A DNA stretch of 64,000 nucleotides from Pyrus communis. Its lineage: Eukaryota; Streptophyta; Magnoliopsida; Rosales; Rosaceae. The stretch spans positions 20,258,502-20,322,501 of the forward strand of contig NC_084813.1 of NCBI RefSeq assembly GCF_963583255.1, given 5' to 3'. A model generated the notes under the pieces. That model saw nothing but the letters and a program-made list of their open reading frames with translations. It made no database searches and was not told the origin of the DNA. Position numbers and translations under genes: made by a program. Below are positions 1 to 11,800 of this stretch, piece by piece (the first letter of the stretch is position 1; each line of letters begins with the position of its first letter).

Positions 1-146
1 CGACCTGACTCTTTTCAGTTGAATTAGATCTATCCTTTATAGAATAGTTCAATTTAAACTACAGCAAAAATAAGATAGGAAAAAGGAGAAATATATTTCC
101 CAATAGAGAATGATGGGATATAAACATAAATGATTCCATTTTTCAG

Positions 147-236
147 GGGAGATATCTGACAATCACACGAATAACAACCCAAACGTTGTTGAGACAGAGC
201 CAGATAATGATGCCAAGGAAGAATTGCTCAATGAAG
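147..236 (+). other. Candidate internal exon of unknown gene
   Basis: A polypyrimidine tract and AG precede this stretch and a GT follows it. Read in one frame it gives about 29 residues without a stop, rich in Asn, Asp and Glu. Such an acidic linker would fit the N-terminal part of the ankyrin-repeat gene whose broken remains begin near 2482, now separated by inserted elements. The link is an inference from position only. It could equally be chance. Confidence 0.25.
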
Positions 237-499
237 GTATTATGTCTCGATTGTCACAAAGATTTCCGTTCAATATTTATTAATTAAACTCCTTTGAAAT
301 TCTACATTGTTATTTGCACTCTAAAATAGTCATTTATTTTGCTTTTTTCAAGTAGAAAACTAAAATGGATAATGGCATTGACTTTGAATTCCTGATAACA
401 GTTGCAATTTACAAAGAAAAAGAGACAGTATTCAATGGTAAAACAGAACAAAAGTAGTCTATATATACAATAAAATGAAGAAGAATAAAAAAATGCGTA

Positions 500-930
500 A
501 GTATGCTACTTTAAAGGAGCAATGCTGCTGCGACTGAAGTATGAATTGGCAAATGATTGTGCGGATGATGATGATGCAAAGCCTGTGATTTCTGAGTTGA
601 GGACGGCTGTTCGGCAGGAGCTGACAATGCATGATTCATTTGTGATGGAATGGGGTTTACAGGGTGCTAAAGGGGCCCCTATCAACTCTGCAGCCGTGAA
701 GTACACAGATTTCTTATTGGCAACAACCTCTGTCAAAGTTGAAGGAGTCAAAGGTCCTGGTAAAATCACAACTCCATTTGAAAGAACCAAAGTTGCTTTA
801 TCACAGATGCTGGGATTTTGCAAGATGTACCAGTGCATATGATCAAGAAAGTGCTGCAGCCACGGAAGCCTTAGTTAATGGCAAAACCACTCCAAAGATG
901 ATGCTACATGGGAACTGTACCATGGACTGA
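500..930 (+). pseudogene. TH2-like (TenA/HAD thiamine phosphatase) gene fragment
   Basis: The frame from 522 encodes about 85 residues that resemble the TenA-like domain of plant bifunctional TH2 proteins, which act in thiamine monophosphate dephosphorylation and salvage. Recognisable stretches are an acidic ELANDCADDDDAK block, MHDSFVMEWG, VKYTDFLLAT and GKVEGVKGPG-like residues followed by TPFERTKVA. After that point (about 790) the similarity stops and the reading shifts to another frame, with no C-terminal half. No HAD phosphatase domain and no upstream exons are present. The family assignment is from memory of the conserved block. This is best read as a truncated, non-functional gene copy; a single exon of a split gene is the alternative. 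Confidence 0.55.
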
Positions 931-1082
931 AGCTTAAGTTTCCAGAAAGTGTGAACCTTCAATACATTCTTGTGTTTGTGTTGTTCCTGGTTTTATTGCT
1001 GGTTTTCAATTGTACTTAGTTTTCAATTGTAAATCTTACTTGTAAGATTGGTTTTAAGAGAAGAAGGGGGGGGGGGGGTTAC

Positions 1083-1348
1083 TGTTAGGATGTCAGATGG
1101 CATCAACTTGCGGTGACAGTTAGAGTTGAGTATTAGTATAAATAGTACATTGTAAGAGAAGAAAAGGCAGTTAATGAAATATTGATTGTTTGTATTGTTG
1201 TTCTGTTATCACATCTCCGCAAGTTAGAGTTGAGTATTAGTATAAATAGTACATTGTAAAGGCAGTTAATGAAATATTGATTGTTTGTATTGTTGTTCTG
1301 TTATCACATCTCTGTGCAATTGTGGAAGACATAGAGTAGGTTCTAACA
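1083..1348. mobile_element. Probable solo LTR with internal tandem duplication
   Basis: The segment begins TGTTAGGATG and ends TTCTAACA, giving TG...CA ends with a short inverted repeat (TGTTA/TAACA). Inside, a block of about 100 bp starting at the first AGTTAGAGTTGAG (about 1120) is repeated from about 1223, with one copy lacking a short AAGAGAAG piece. The flanking five bases (GTTAC and GTATA) do not match, so a target duplication is not demonstrated. A 12-base G run lies just before it. Confidence 0.45.
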
Positions 1349-1426
1349 GTATATAGTCTATAAGTTTTTGTTTTGGTGATGAGGGTAACAACTATATGTT
1401 ACGTACATTATGGGGATATATATGTA

Positions 1427-2473
1427 CAGAGACGGATCTACAGAGGGACCTGGGAGGTCCCAGGACCCCTCGGCAATTCTAAAATGCTGCTAGAAATTTT
1501 TCGGAGGACCCCTCGTACTCGAACACGAGGCCTGTGCAGACTGTCTGTGCTGCAGCAGCAGCAAGTTGCAGCTTGCAACGGAGAAGAAGACAACAGGGGA
1601 GAAGAAAGAAAACAGGGCATTTAAAAAAATTGGTCCAAAACGCAGTGTTTTGGCCAATTTGTTATTTTATTTTATTTTTATTTTTTTTAAACCAATGAGA
1701 CAAACGTTTGCAATTGGTCCACTGTTTGCAACATGATTCCATAATCTTTTTGAAAGACTAGCCCCACATGGGCCATCTTTCCCGTCCCGGAAGTCCCTTT
1801 TGCTTCTCCTTTCCCCATTCCACTGCTTTTTCCCCCTAATTCCTCCATCTTTCTTATTTTCACCCAAAACCCTAAATTTCTAATCCCACCCAATCCCATA
1901 TTATAATTACATTACTCCAATATCATACCTCCACTTGTTTCAATTCTCACGGATCGAGATAGATCGGCACTTCAAGATCAACTTGATATTTACATTCATT
2001 TTGTGCGTTCTGATAATGATTTTTCTCAATTGCGGGGAATTAATGAGCTTGCTAAGAAAATGGTGGAGAAAGGGTTGCATCGAACATTTGCATATGTATA
2101 TTTGCTTGTTCAGTTGGCTTTGGTTTTACCGGTTGCAACTGCTTCAGTGGAGAAGGCATTTTCCGCTATGAATATCAATAAGGGTCCACTTCGCAACAAA
2201 ATAGGAGATCAATGGTCGAGTGACAGCTTAGTTGTTTACATTGAGAAAGATGTTTTTTCATGTATTGGTAATGAAGCTATCATGGAACATTTTCAGACTA
2301 TGAAACCTCGTCGTGGACGCTTGAATTAGGATTTTATAGCTTGTAATGTTGTTTTGCACATGATTTTTGAATGAAATGTATTATATTTAACTTTTCAATG
2401 TTATTTTTGTCTATAAATTTTTTAACCTTTATTATTGGGACCCCCCGAGTTTAAAATCCTGGATCCGCCACTG
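1427..2473 (+). mobile_element. Deleted hAT-superfamily transposon with 8-bp TSD
   Basis: The element is bordered by imperfect terminal inverted repeats: CAGAGACGGATCTACAGA on the left and, read from the other strand, CAGTGGCGGATCCAGGA on the right. The same eight bases, TATATGTA, flank it at 1419-1426 and 2474-2481, the target duplication size of hAT elements. Only the C-terminal part of the transposase remains (next entry), so the copy is non-autonomous. It sits directly upstream of the ankyrin-like pseudogene. Confidence 0.88.
1930..2329 (+). pseudogene. hAT transposase C-terminal dimerisation region
   Basis: The frame ending at the TAG at 2327-2329 encodes the end of a hAT-type transposase of the TTF-type/zinc-finger MYM-like group. 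The hAT dimerisation signature is visible as LALVLPVATASVEKAFSAMN followed by LRNKIGDQWSSDSLVVYIEKD and a C-terminal basic PRRGR. The catalytic N-terminal and middle parts are absent: the 500 bp before it contain no matching frame. It is a remnant within the 1427-2473 element and cannot be active on its own. Confidence 0.8.
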
Positions 2474-2481
2474 TATATGTA

Positions 2482-3010
2482 ACGTTAGCTAGCTTGGCAG
2501 GAGACGAAGACAACCACGTTAATCAAGCTATTATGCATTTCGTGATTAGGGGTGATTGTGATGCAGCAATGGAGCTTCTTAAGCGACATCCCAAGGCAGT
2601 AACTGCAAGAATTAGGGAAGGTGGGACAATTCTTCACTGGGCAGTCTTTTTTAAGAAGGTGGACATTGCAAAAGAATTGGTGCACTTAATGAGACCAAAA
2701 AGACTTGGAAATACAAGACTATGTGGGTCTTACCGCTCTTCATCATGTTATAACCGGTATTCCAGAAAGCGTCGAACTAGCAAAATGCATGGTTGAAAAG
2801 AACAAGAAGTTACTCAGTATTGTCCTTCCTCCCAAGAAAACCATCCCCCTTTTGGCCGGCAAAATTACCCCACTTATGCAGGCTCAGGGTCGTGAAGAAG
2901 GATAAAAAATGGCTCAATACCTTTATTGCGTCACTCCGCACGAAACACTAAACGATTCTGAAAGCGCTCTACTTAATATCCAGGGTCTTATGTTAAAAAG
3001 ATTTGGTAAG
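2482..3010 (+). pseudogene. Ankyrin-repeat protein gene fragment (ITN1/ACD6-like), broken
   Basis: The frame from about 2494 reads through ankyrin-type helices: VNQAIMHFVIRGDCDAAMELL, then GGTILHWAVFFKKVDIAKELV. At about 2695-2704 a run of five A causes a one-base frameshift; the next frame continues with YVGLTALHHVITGIPESVELAKC. An in-frame TAA then interrupts at about 2904, after which MAQYLYCVTPHETLND and SALLNIQGLMLKRF continue in the same frame to about 3005. This pattern matches plant ankyrin proteins that carry a C-terminal PGG membrane domain, but no PGG domain was found downstream. Two lesions and a truncated end make it a pseudogene. Confidence 0.7.
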
Positions 3011-3282
3011 ATCAACATTCAAATGATAATTATTATTATCAGATACCATTGATCTTTCTTTTGCTGGCGGTGAGTTGCGCTTTCGGTATTCTATTGAGTT
3101 CTTCGTAAATCTCATCTTCCTATTTTTTCCAAATGAGAATGATGTGGTTTACTAAGATTTACTTTTTCTTGATCTTTTTATAGAATATGTAGAACAGATG
3201 GTATTGAACATGCGAATCAAAGATGAAATTTCACCAACTCTCAGGAGTCTAGTTGATTGATCTGATGAGGATAACAGAAGGC

Positions 3283-3313
<31 letters not shown>

Positions 3314-6130
3314 CACATGTGATCAAGAATTAGCAAAGCAAGTTGATGCTGCCTATAACAATGAAGCTGATTTTGATTGTGATGTATTTGAGAATTGCGG
3401 GAACTGGAATTATGATCATGATGACCAAACAAACGTCGTGGAGGAGGGCCTTAACTGTGAATATTTATCCAACAGATCTCTCTCTAAGCTCACAGCATTG
3501 TAAATATTTGTTCAAAAATGGTTTTCCAAACTTTTCAGCTTGACGTAATTTGAGTTAGCTCGATGAGTCAGAATCTTTGTGTATGGCCTATGACATGAGT
3601 TCTGGTGATTTTACGAACTTGATTTCAACTCATGTAGTTTAAAGGTTTATACTTGGATTATGTCTAGTTTTGTAGATGTTCATCCCGGAGATGATGAGGA
3701 TTGCAATGGTATGATTTATGAATAGTTTTACACTTTCAGTATGTAATTCAAAATCCGTTAAAACAAATCTGTGCAGTTTTTTGCTTGCTGTTTGCTTCCT
3801 ACATCTAAGCAATACAGGTTAACAAAATTTAAGTTCATTGCGACAAGACTTCCAAACAAGTCGATGTGAAGGCTTTGAAAGAAACCATTTGGAACCATGT
3901 ACTAGAATCTGTTTAAACGTCGATCTAGGTCTGCTAAGTCATTTATTTATTTTTCAGGTTTTCAGTTTTCTTAGGCAATAGAACATATAGGAAACCATCT
4001 TTATTAAAAAGAAGAAGTTAAATTACATAAGAAAGCTTGATCGGGGATTTATGCATATGCTGAAACAATCCTAGATTTATTTGATGTATGATTTCCGATT
4101 GAGTGGTGTCCTCTTTTTTCTTCATGCTGCAATCAAACTGTCTGTGAAACTTACTCGTACCTACTAACATGTGGAGATCATAGAACATGAATTGTGGCAA
4201 TTTCAGCGTGCCACTTGGAATGGTGTACGATGTGATCTATCAACAGAAATACATAAATACCTTTGTCTTGTATTGGGTACATCCCACTAGATGATATATG
4301 TTATACCATATAAAATCAACAATTGAATGATATTTAAGAACTTGTATAACTTCAGCCTTGTTTGAAAGCGCTTTTAGCTTCTAAAAATGTATAACAAAAG
4401 TTAAAAGTATTTATGAGTTATAAAAACGTTTGCACTTGTTTCAAGAAATACTGAAATACTTTTTCAGGAAACACTTATATTTGGTTCCTGTAAAAGCGCT
4501 TATTAGCATAAGTGCATCGTAAAGAAGTATTTCCAAACGGAATTTCTGCATCTACCATCCTACTGTTTCGTATTCGATATTACATTCTTTAGAAGGTGTA
4601 AATTCTGATTAATTATTGATATTTTTGAACTTGAAAAAGAGTGGAGCAATTGGTGTCGTTCAGGCTAATTTTGGGTAACTTTCCGAGTGATCTGCCGAGC
4701 TGCTGAAACTATCAGTGACATCTCCCCTCACCTGTGTTTCATCTGCCTTTTACATTGAGCCAATGAGCATGGTTTGAGGATCCTGGCCTCCACCAATCTG
4801 GATGATCTCAGCATTCACCTAACGTGAAAAAGTTTGGGAGCATTTTCTCCGCTGTAATGATTTTGTACTCTGCTGTTATTATTTGAATGGAAATGGAAAA
4901 TGCGTCTGAAACTGTACTTTACGACTTAGTTTTATATTTAATCAATTGGTGTTCCCTTCAATATTTTAAATTAATCTTGAATTTAAGAACATATATTTTT
5001 GCACGCGAAACCTATGTTCCTTTCAATTAGTTTTATATTTTTGCACGCGAAACCTATGTTCAAATTCCTTCCTTCCTAATGTCGCACATAACAAAAAAAA
5101 AAAAAAAAAAAGTAATGTTATCTACAATCTTTTTTAGTTGTCACACACTATATTTATTTTTAACCATTGTATCGAATAAATTAAGAAATATTAAGAACAC
5201 AGAATTAACAAGAATGTGTTGAAAGTAAAAATGAGTATGTGAATAACACTCTTAAAAATAGAAGTCAATTGCTAGGAAAATAGCAATAATGCAACGAAGT
5301 GTAGTACTTGGGATTTTCAAATGGTGAAGAAATACTAGAGTGATGCTAAGAATATAGGAGCGACTTGTGAGTTGTTAATGAAAGTGAATTTTCCTGCAGG
5401 TTTGGAAATAATAAACTAGAGCAATGCTCACAAATACACAAGTAACTTATGAGCCGTTGATGCAAATGAATCCTACAATGCATCAACGATTTTGCACACA
5501 ATTAATATTGTTACTAGTAAGTTGTGGGTTGTATTGTTCAAATGATCAAGGCTTTTTTTTTTTTCAATCCATTGCGTTCTAATTTCAAACTTTTTAATAG
5601 ATTAATATTTAAAAAAAATAGGGAAAATTTGAAATAGGTCTAATTTTATAGACCACCTTTTGAAATAAATCCAATTTTTAATGATTTTTTACTTTTAAAA
5701 TAGATCCAATGTTTAGTTATTTTGGACCCATATCAAAAGATCTCAATTAAATATATAGTAGCATAAATTAAAATATTATTAAAGAATGAACAAAAACATT
5801 TCAACAAAAAAGAAATTAACAAAAACTAGTGTCCACACAGTCTCTACACTAACATAACATTAATGTGGGCCAGGCCGACCTACAAGCTTACACGGTTTAG
5901 AAAGAACGACAAAACAATCAATCAAAGCAATAGGCCACGTTTCCCTTCATGAACAGGAAGTAGATTGTCTGCTTTCTTGGATGCCTTTTTCTCGTTTGAA
6001 TGTCCTTTTCTCCTCGTTGGCTGTTTTTTCTATTTTTTTTTATTTGTACGATCAGAATTAAATCATATCAATATTTTATATTCTTATTATTTTATATTTT
6101 TATTATTTTTATAAAAAATTAATATAAAAT
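3011..6130. other. No supported gene; AT-rich repeats and MITE-like pieces
   Basis: I see no supported gene. A (TG)n(TA)n microsatellite lies at about 3283-3314. A MITE-like unit whose ends both resemble GTTTGAAAGCGCTTTTA (about 4355-4545) has relatives near 13740 and 31668. A phrase with TTTTGCACGCGAAACCTATG is repeated at about 4998 and 5040. A short frame from 3285 is not recognisable. Confidence 0.5.
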
Positions 6131-6719
6131 ATTAACCTAATACAAATAGCTCAGCTATTTTCGTAAAATCATGCGGCTGAAATTTTTTCTTTTTAATATT
6201 CTTGCCTTCTTCTCCGGTGGCGATTGACGAAGCGGAACCGCAGAGAAGAAAGAAGAAGAAGAAAATGAGAGGGGACCGGGGTTGAAGGTCGGGGAAATAT
6301 GCCGTGAGAATTCGGTGGAATTGTGAGGGAGAGATGAGTGACGGAGGGAGGTCTGCAGGATCCGGATGGGAGAATCTGGAGAGGATAAAAAGAAAGTAAA
6401 CAATGACTTCAGTCAACTACCTACGTGTCACACTGTATCTGTCAATGATGTCACCATGGCTTCTTGACGAGTTCCTTGCTTGTCATTATCGAATTAGGAT
6501 CCTTTTAATTCAAGGAATTCTTTAATTGTGTCTATTAATAGTGTATCGTCTGGTAAAAAAAAATAAATTATATAATATACGATAAACATATATAATTAAA
6601 GAATTTTTAAAATCCTCACAAAGAGGATCTGAAGATGATCGTATTGGATCATTATTTTGCATTAAAAATACACAACATGTGTTTCTTATGACACACCAAC
6701 CAAACGCTTCAATAAAACC
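6131..6719. other. No supported gene; purine-rich stretch
   Basis: The stretch 6180-6400 is rich in GA on the plus strand, so long stop-free frames on the other strand are a composition effect. No protein family is recognisable. The right part (6600-6719) contains a fragment of the same GAGGATC-ended repeat family as the next entry. Confidence 0.4.
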
Positions 6720-6926
6720 GATTTGGATCCTCTCAGGATTCAAATTGTGAGGATCTTAGGAATCCTCACATCTTAGTCATTCATCGTACATCGTACGGTC
6801 AGAAAATTATTTGATTTTTTTATTTAAAATTAAATACAAATAGTATCTGACGAAAATTGATCGCACGATGAACGATTAAGATTTCCACAAAGTACATCTG
6901 AAGAAAATCCTCTTTCCAATAAAACC
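6720..6926. mobile_element. MITE copy, GAGGATC-ended palindromic family
   Basis: The unit has GGATCCTCTCAGGATTC near its left end and AAGAAAATCCTCTTT near its right end, with a central AT-rich core (TTTTTTTATTTAAAATTAAATAC) bordered by TCGTACGGTCAG and, inverted, GATCGCACGATGAACG. The same arrangement occurs at 10142-10346. The target duplication is not resolved. Confidence 0.5.
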
Positions 6927-7127
6927 TCTTAATCATTTCAAATACCTGTTTTTGTTCAACAAGAATAATAATTCATCATAGTGTAACAATTTTCATTCTA
7001 GTAAATTAGTATTTGTTTTGTACAAGGGAAATAATTTTCCACACAATCACATACCCTTTTTCTCCTCTAACGCATTTTTGTTTAATTTTGTATGGTATTT
7101 TTGTTAGATTTAAAGATCGTAAATAAA

Positions 7128-7215
7128 GACAAGTGTCTTGTAGCTCAATTTATTAAGAGCATTCACCCTTACATTCTAGGTCTTGTGTTCGATCTCCCTT
7201 TCCAGTAGTTTAACA
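7128..7215 (+). repeat. Possible tRNA-derived SINE head
   Basis: The segment has an A-box-like TAGCTCAATTTATTAAGAG and, 30 bp later, a B-box-like TGTTCGATCTCC, in the order and spacing of tRNA-derived SINE promoters. No complete cloverleaf folds by eye, so I do not call a tRNA gene. Confidence 0.3.
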
Positions 7216-7269
7216 TACGTATTCTATTGTTTGAGAGAGTCTCCTTATAGCACAATATTTTATAGTGTT

Positions 7270-7940
7270 CGACTTAACATTAAATTGTCAAGTGAGAGTT
7301 TATAAAGAATTTTACTTTAAGGGAGTCTTCTTATGACACAATATTTTATAATGTTGATATGAAAATTAACAATAAATTATGAGGTGTTAGAGAGTCCCAC
7401 TTTAAAAAAAAAATTTGTTAACATTTCTCGACAAGTATACTTACAAAACAAAATGTATGAAATTGATATTAGCTAATAATGTATAATACCATTGTATCAT
7501 GGTTAAATTATGACCAATCATTAAAATAAGTTTTTTTTTTTTTTTTTTTTTTGAAAGCGACTAACATGTAATTATATAATGCTGTCAGGTGAGCATTTAT
7601 AGAGAATTTCATTTTAAGAAAGTTTTCTTGTGGCACAATATTTTATAATATTGATATGAAAATTAACAATAAATTATGAGGTGTTAGATAATCACACTTT
7701 AAAAAAAAAGTTTCGTTAACATTTCTGGATAAGTATACTTACAAAACAAAATGTATGAAATTGATATTAGCTAATAATGTATAATACCATTATATCATGG
7801 TTAAACTATGACCAATCATTAAAATATGCTCTCTCTCTTTTTTTTTTTTTTTTGAAAGGTACTAACATGTAATTATATGATGCTGTCAAGTGAGAGTTTA
7901 TAAAGAATTTCACTCTAAGAGAGTCTTCTGGCGCACAAAA
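7270..7940. repeat. Tandem repeat, about 297-bp unit, 2+ copies
   Basis: The block containing ACACAATATTTTATAAT, GAAAATTAACAATAAATTATG and CAAGTATACTTACAAAAC... GTATCATGGTTAAA starts at about 7338 and returns about 297 bp later. A third partial start (TGAGAGTTTATAAAGAATTTCACT) follows at about 7890, and a diverged partial copy precedes at about 7215. Poly-T runs at the unit ends differ in length. No coding frame. Confidence 0.75.
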
Positions 7941-8860
7941 AAAAAAAAAAATGTGTTAGAATCATCCACACAATGAAACATCCTTTTCCCATTTTTTGTC
8001 TTACTTGGAAACGATATTATTCTCCCCCTTTAAACAATCAAACAAATAAAATCCACTTAAGTTTATTTTCCTGTTCACCCATCACACTCGAAACATTAAT
8101 ACATTCTTTACAATTAATGATAAATCATTTCTATTTTATTTATTTCTCAATAAAATTTGATTCATTAAATACATTTATTTTAATATACTTAAGTGGAGAA
8201 CAACTTACATATCACGTAAAATCAAACAAAACGTCACAATATAGTGAATATGTTATGTGTAAGTTTATCTTGTAGATAAGACATCAATCATCTTATTTAC
8301 TTTTATTGTAATACATGAAATAATACAATACAAATACATGTTTCAATCACTTATAAAAATTTTGGCTTTTTAGTCAAAATGGTCTATGAGATTGATATAA
8401 CTCCTCAAGTTGATTCTTGACATTTTGAAGAGATAGAAGTAATCCATGAGTTTATTCACCGTCAATCATTTTGGTTCTTTTGTGAAAAACTTCTGTTAAA
8501 TAAGGACAACAAAACATCCTCAGTTTAATAATCAATCGGCCAAAACAATTTGACGAAAATTGAGAGTAGTTCTGTCATTTTCTTATTATTTAATGAGATT
8601 TTTATAAAATAATCAAAATAATTGATGATAGATAATTACTTCTATCAATTTTAAATTTTAAAATTTAAAATAAGAAGTTATACTAATTTTAGCAAGCATT
8701 TTGGATAGAAAGCCTAAAAATTTCTGGTATATAGCAAGTCATATATTTTCTGAACTTTTACAGCCAAAGCACTTGGCTCACAACTGGAAAGACCAACCCA
8801 CAATCACCTCTCTCATTTCATTAGACAAAATCTCAAAATCCAACAAAAATAAAATAAATC
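7941..8860. other. Upstream region of the hydroperoxide lyase gene
   Basis: No gene is recognisable. A partial unit starting GGCTTTTTAGTCAAAATGGTC at about 8369 belongs to the same family as the complete MULE-type MITE at 50905-51284. A TATATA at about 8730 lies 130 bp before the start codon and could serve as a TATA box, but nothing confirms it. Confidence 0.35.
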
Positions 8861-11800
8861 ATGGCTTTCATGATGAGCATGACCCCAGGCATCCCATCGT
8901 CACCGTCACCGTCTCCCTCATCGTCATCGCCACCGCTCTCTCAACCACAACCACCAGCATCTCTACCAGTCCGTACAATCCCCGGAGCCTACGGCTGGCC
9001 GCTGCTTGGCCCCGTCTCGGACCGCCTGGATTACTTCTGGTTCCAGGGTCCCGAAACATTCTTCAAAAAGCGCACCGAGAAGTACAAGAGCACGGTGTTC
9101 CGTACGAATGTCCCTCCCAGCTTCCCGCTGTTCCTGAACGTCAACCCCAACGTCGTCGCCGTCCTCGACTGCAAGTCCTTCTCGTACATGTTCGACATGG
9201 AGTTGGTCGAGAAGAAGAATGTTCTTGTCGGCGACTTCATGCCCAGTGTCAAGTTCACCGGCGACTTGAGGACCTGCGCTTATCTTGATACGTCTGAACC
9301 CCAACACTCTAAGGTACATATTTTTCTTTATTTTTTGCAAATATTGGGTTCGAGTAGATTTCTTTTATATTTTTTTACCAATATCTTACTCTAAACTAAT
9401 TTAAATTACGGGAGCGCTAATCTAACCGATCTCACAAAAAAAAAAAAAAAAAAAAAAAAAGAAAGAAATATGTCTATTAGGATTAAATGATGAATTTATT
9501 AGGATAACACGATGTATCTATAAGTATGTCCAATTAGTTTGGCAATCAAATTTAGTTTTATTTTATTTTATTATTTTTGCTGATTTCCCTAATAGGTAAC
9601 TGTTTTAATTGAATCGATTTCAGAGCTTCAGCTAGTAAAAGCTTGAATTTCATTTTTTGGATCAAAGTACAAGCTTGAAATTTTCATTTGTCAAAAGGGG
9701 TGAGAAGATTTTTTGCACTGTGGTTAATGAATTAACTCATCCAGTATTTTACTAGAAATGTTAAACATAGATTGTCGACTGTGAATCCAGATTATTAATT
9801 TGATTTGTCGCAGCGTATTGTTCGGATGGTTAATTCTTTGTTAAAAATTAAAGCGTACAATTTAGATTCACAGTCTAGCAAAAGAACGTCACCAAGTCTT
9901 TAGAAAGAAAGAATTGTGCTGAGCATTTGAAGATATTTCCTGTTTTCAGTTGTTGCTGAACCAGAAGTAGATTTTCCGAAGAGTGATTGATTGGATATTT
10001 TGGCCGGAAGAAAAGAATGGTTTGTGTTTTCTGTGTTACTTAGAAAAGTCCCAGATGGTCCAAATGTATATCACAGGAGTCATGCTTTAGGGACAAATCA
10101 GTCCAAAATGTATGCGATGGGGGACCATTACAACTGGAATAAGATCTTATACGGATTCTCTTTGTGAGGATTGCGGGGATCATTTCATTGTATCTGTTCA
10201 TCTGTCATCTTACGGTTAGAAATCATTTTGAATTTTTTTATTTAAAATTGATTACAAACAGTACCTGATGGAAACTGATCGTAATGTATGATGAACAGAT
10301 ACGATTCTCCGGGATCCTCAGAAAGGGGATTCGGAGAGGATCCTCATCCATTACAACAATTGGATGGTGATGATTTTTAGTTGCTGAGTCTGGGAAATGA
10401 GATACATGGGATTAATTTCCTACAGTTTCTCTCTCCCTCTCTTTTTGGCGTATTTTTTTTCCTCGACGGTGATTTTCATACTCTTAATTTTTAATCGAAA
10501 TGAGAGTGTAAAACTAGGGATCGAGACTTGAAACCACACAGAAATTTCTAAGATAAATTAACGACTGTTATTTTACGGTTTTCCTCTTACCTGTCCTTCA
10601 TGATATTTGAAATGACTTTTTAAAGACTAGATGCACATCCACTCCACAACGTTGCTGCCCAAAATTGTACAAGTAGGACCCCCGTGGTTCAAAATCTTAT
10701 CACAAACCTTGGGTTGGAAGCAGGTCTGGCAAACGGATTGAGTCGTGTCAATCTGCTTTATTAACGAATTCTTAACAGGTTATTTGATAAAGATTCGATT
10801 CGTTAATAGGTTGTGTCGGGTGTGCATAATGCCAAAATTTAACATACAATATCTTATTAGGTCCTGGTAACGATTCGACTTGTTAACGGGTGATCCGATA
10901 GTAACTCGATTTGTTAATAGATTGACTTGAAACTTGTTATTTTCTTGTCATTTTGTAGTGGATTAACGTGTCGTGCAAGAAATTCTTGAACCTAATTAGA
11001 AGGTTGTGCAATAGCTTTTTCTATTTTTGTCGGTACGTGAGGGGTTATGCAAAAAGATCAAAAGGGGTTCAATAGTATGAAAATACAATTCATGAAAAGG
11101 GTTTTCATCTCCTTAGGGTTTAGGTAATTTATTAGTGGCAAACGTTCTTAGGGTGTGCTTAATTTGATTGAAGTGAAAAACGTTTTCATCTCGCAAGATA
11201 TGAAATCGACTATATAGGATGTGATTTTACTCGACTTTTCCCGTCTTTTGGTAAGTTTAATTTCCATCAACTTACCAATACCATCTTAATATCTTCTTCA
11301 CAGATCAAAAGCTTTGCCTTGGACATCTTGAAAAGAAGCTCCAAGACATGGGTGCCTGAGCTCACTGCCAACCTCTCAACCTTTTGGGACACAATAGAAG
11401 CGGATGTTTCCAAAGATGGGAGTGGCAGTTATTTGATCCCACTCCAGAAGTTCATCTTCAAGTTTTTCACTAAATGCTTAGTTGGAGCTGACCCAGCAAG
11501 CTCGCCCAAGATAGCGGAGTCTGGCTATGCCATGCTCGACCGGTGGCTCGCCCTCCAGCTCCTCCCCACTGTCAAGATTGGTGTGCTTCAGCCCCTGGAG
11601 GAGATTTTCCTCCATTCTTTTGCATACCCTTCTTTTCTTGTCAGTGGAGACTACAACCAGCTTTACCAGTTTATAGAAGAACATGGTAAGTTACTTCTTG
11701 TTAAACAACCTATTAATCTCATGCCCTTCGAAATATATTTGAATTCAAAAAATTTTTCTACTTGCATTCATTAACATACTATAGACGACATCTGTACGTA

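Noticed and set aside
1438..1899. Several short minus-strand frames near the hAT left end
   Set aside because: They lie in the element's non-coding terminal region and show no family resemblance.
6132..6416. Open frames on the minus strand upstream of the MITE at 6720
   Set aside because: They come from a GA-rich plus-strand tract; two overlapping frames are open equally and neither resembles a protein family.
7128..7215. A functional tRNA gene
   Set aside because: Only A- and B-box-like motifs are present; acceptor and anticodon stems do not form by eye.
8701..9288. 195-aa plus-strand frame overlapping HPL exon 1
   Set aside because: It is out of frame with the CYP74 sequence and its length follows from the GC-rich exon; the lyase frame is clearly the coding one.
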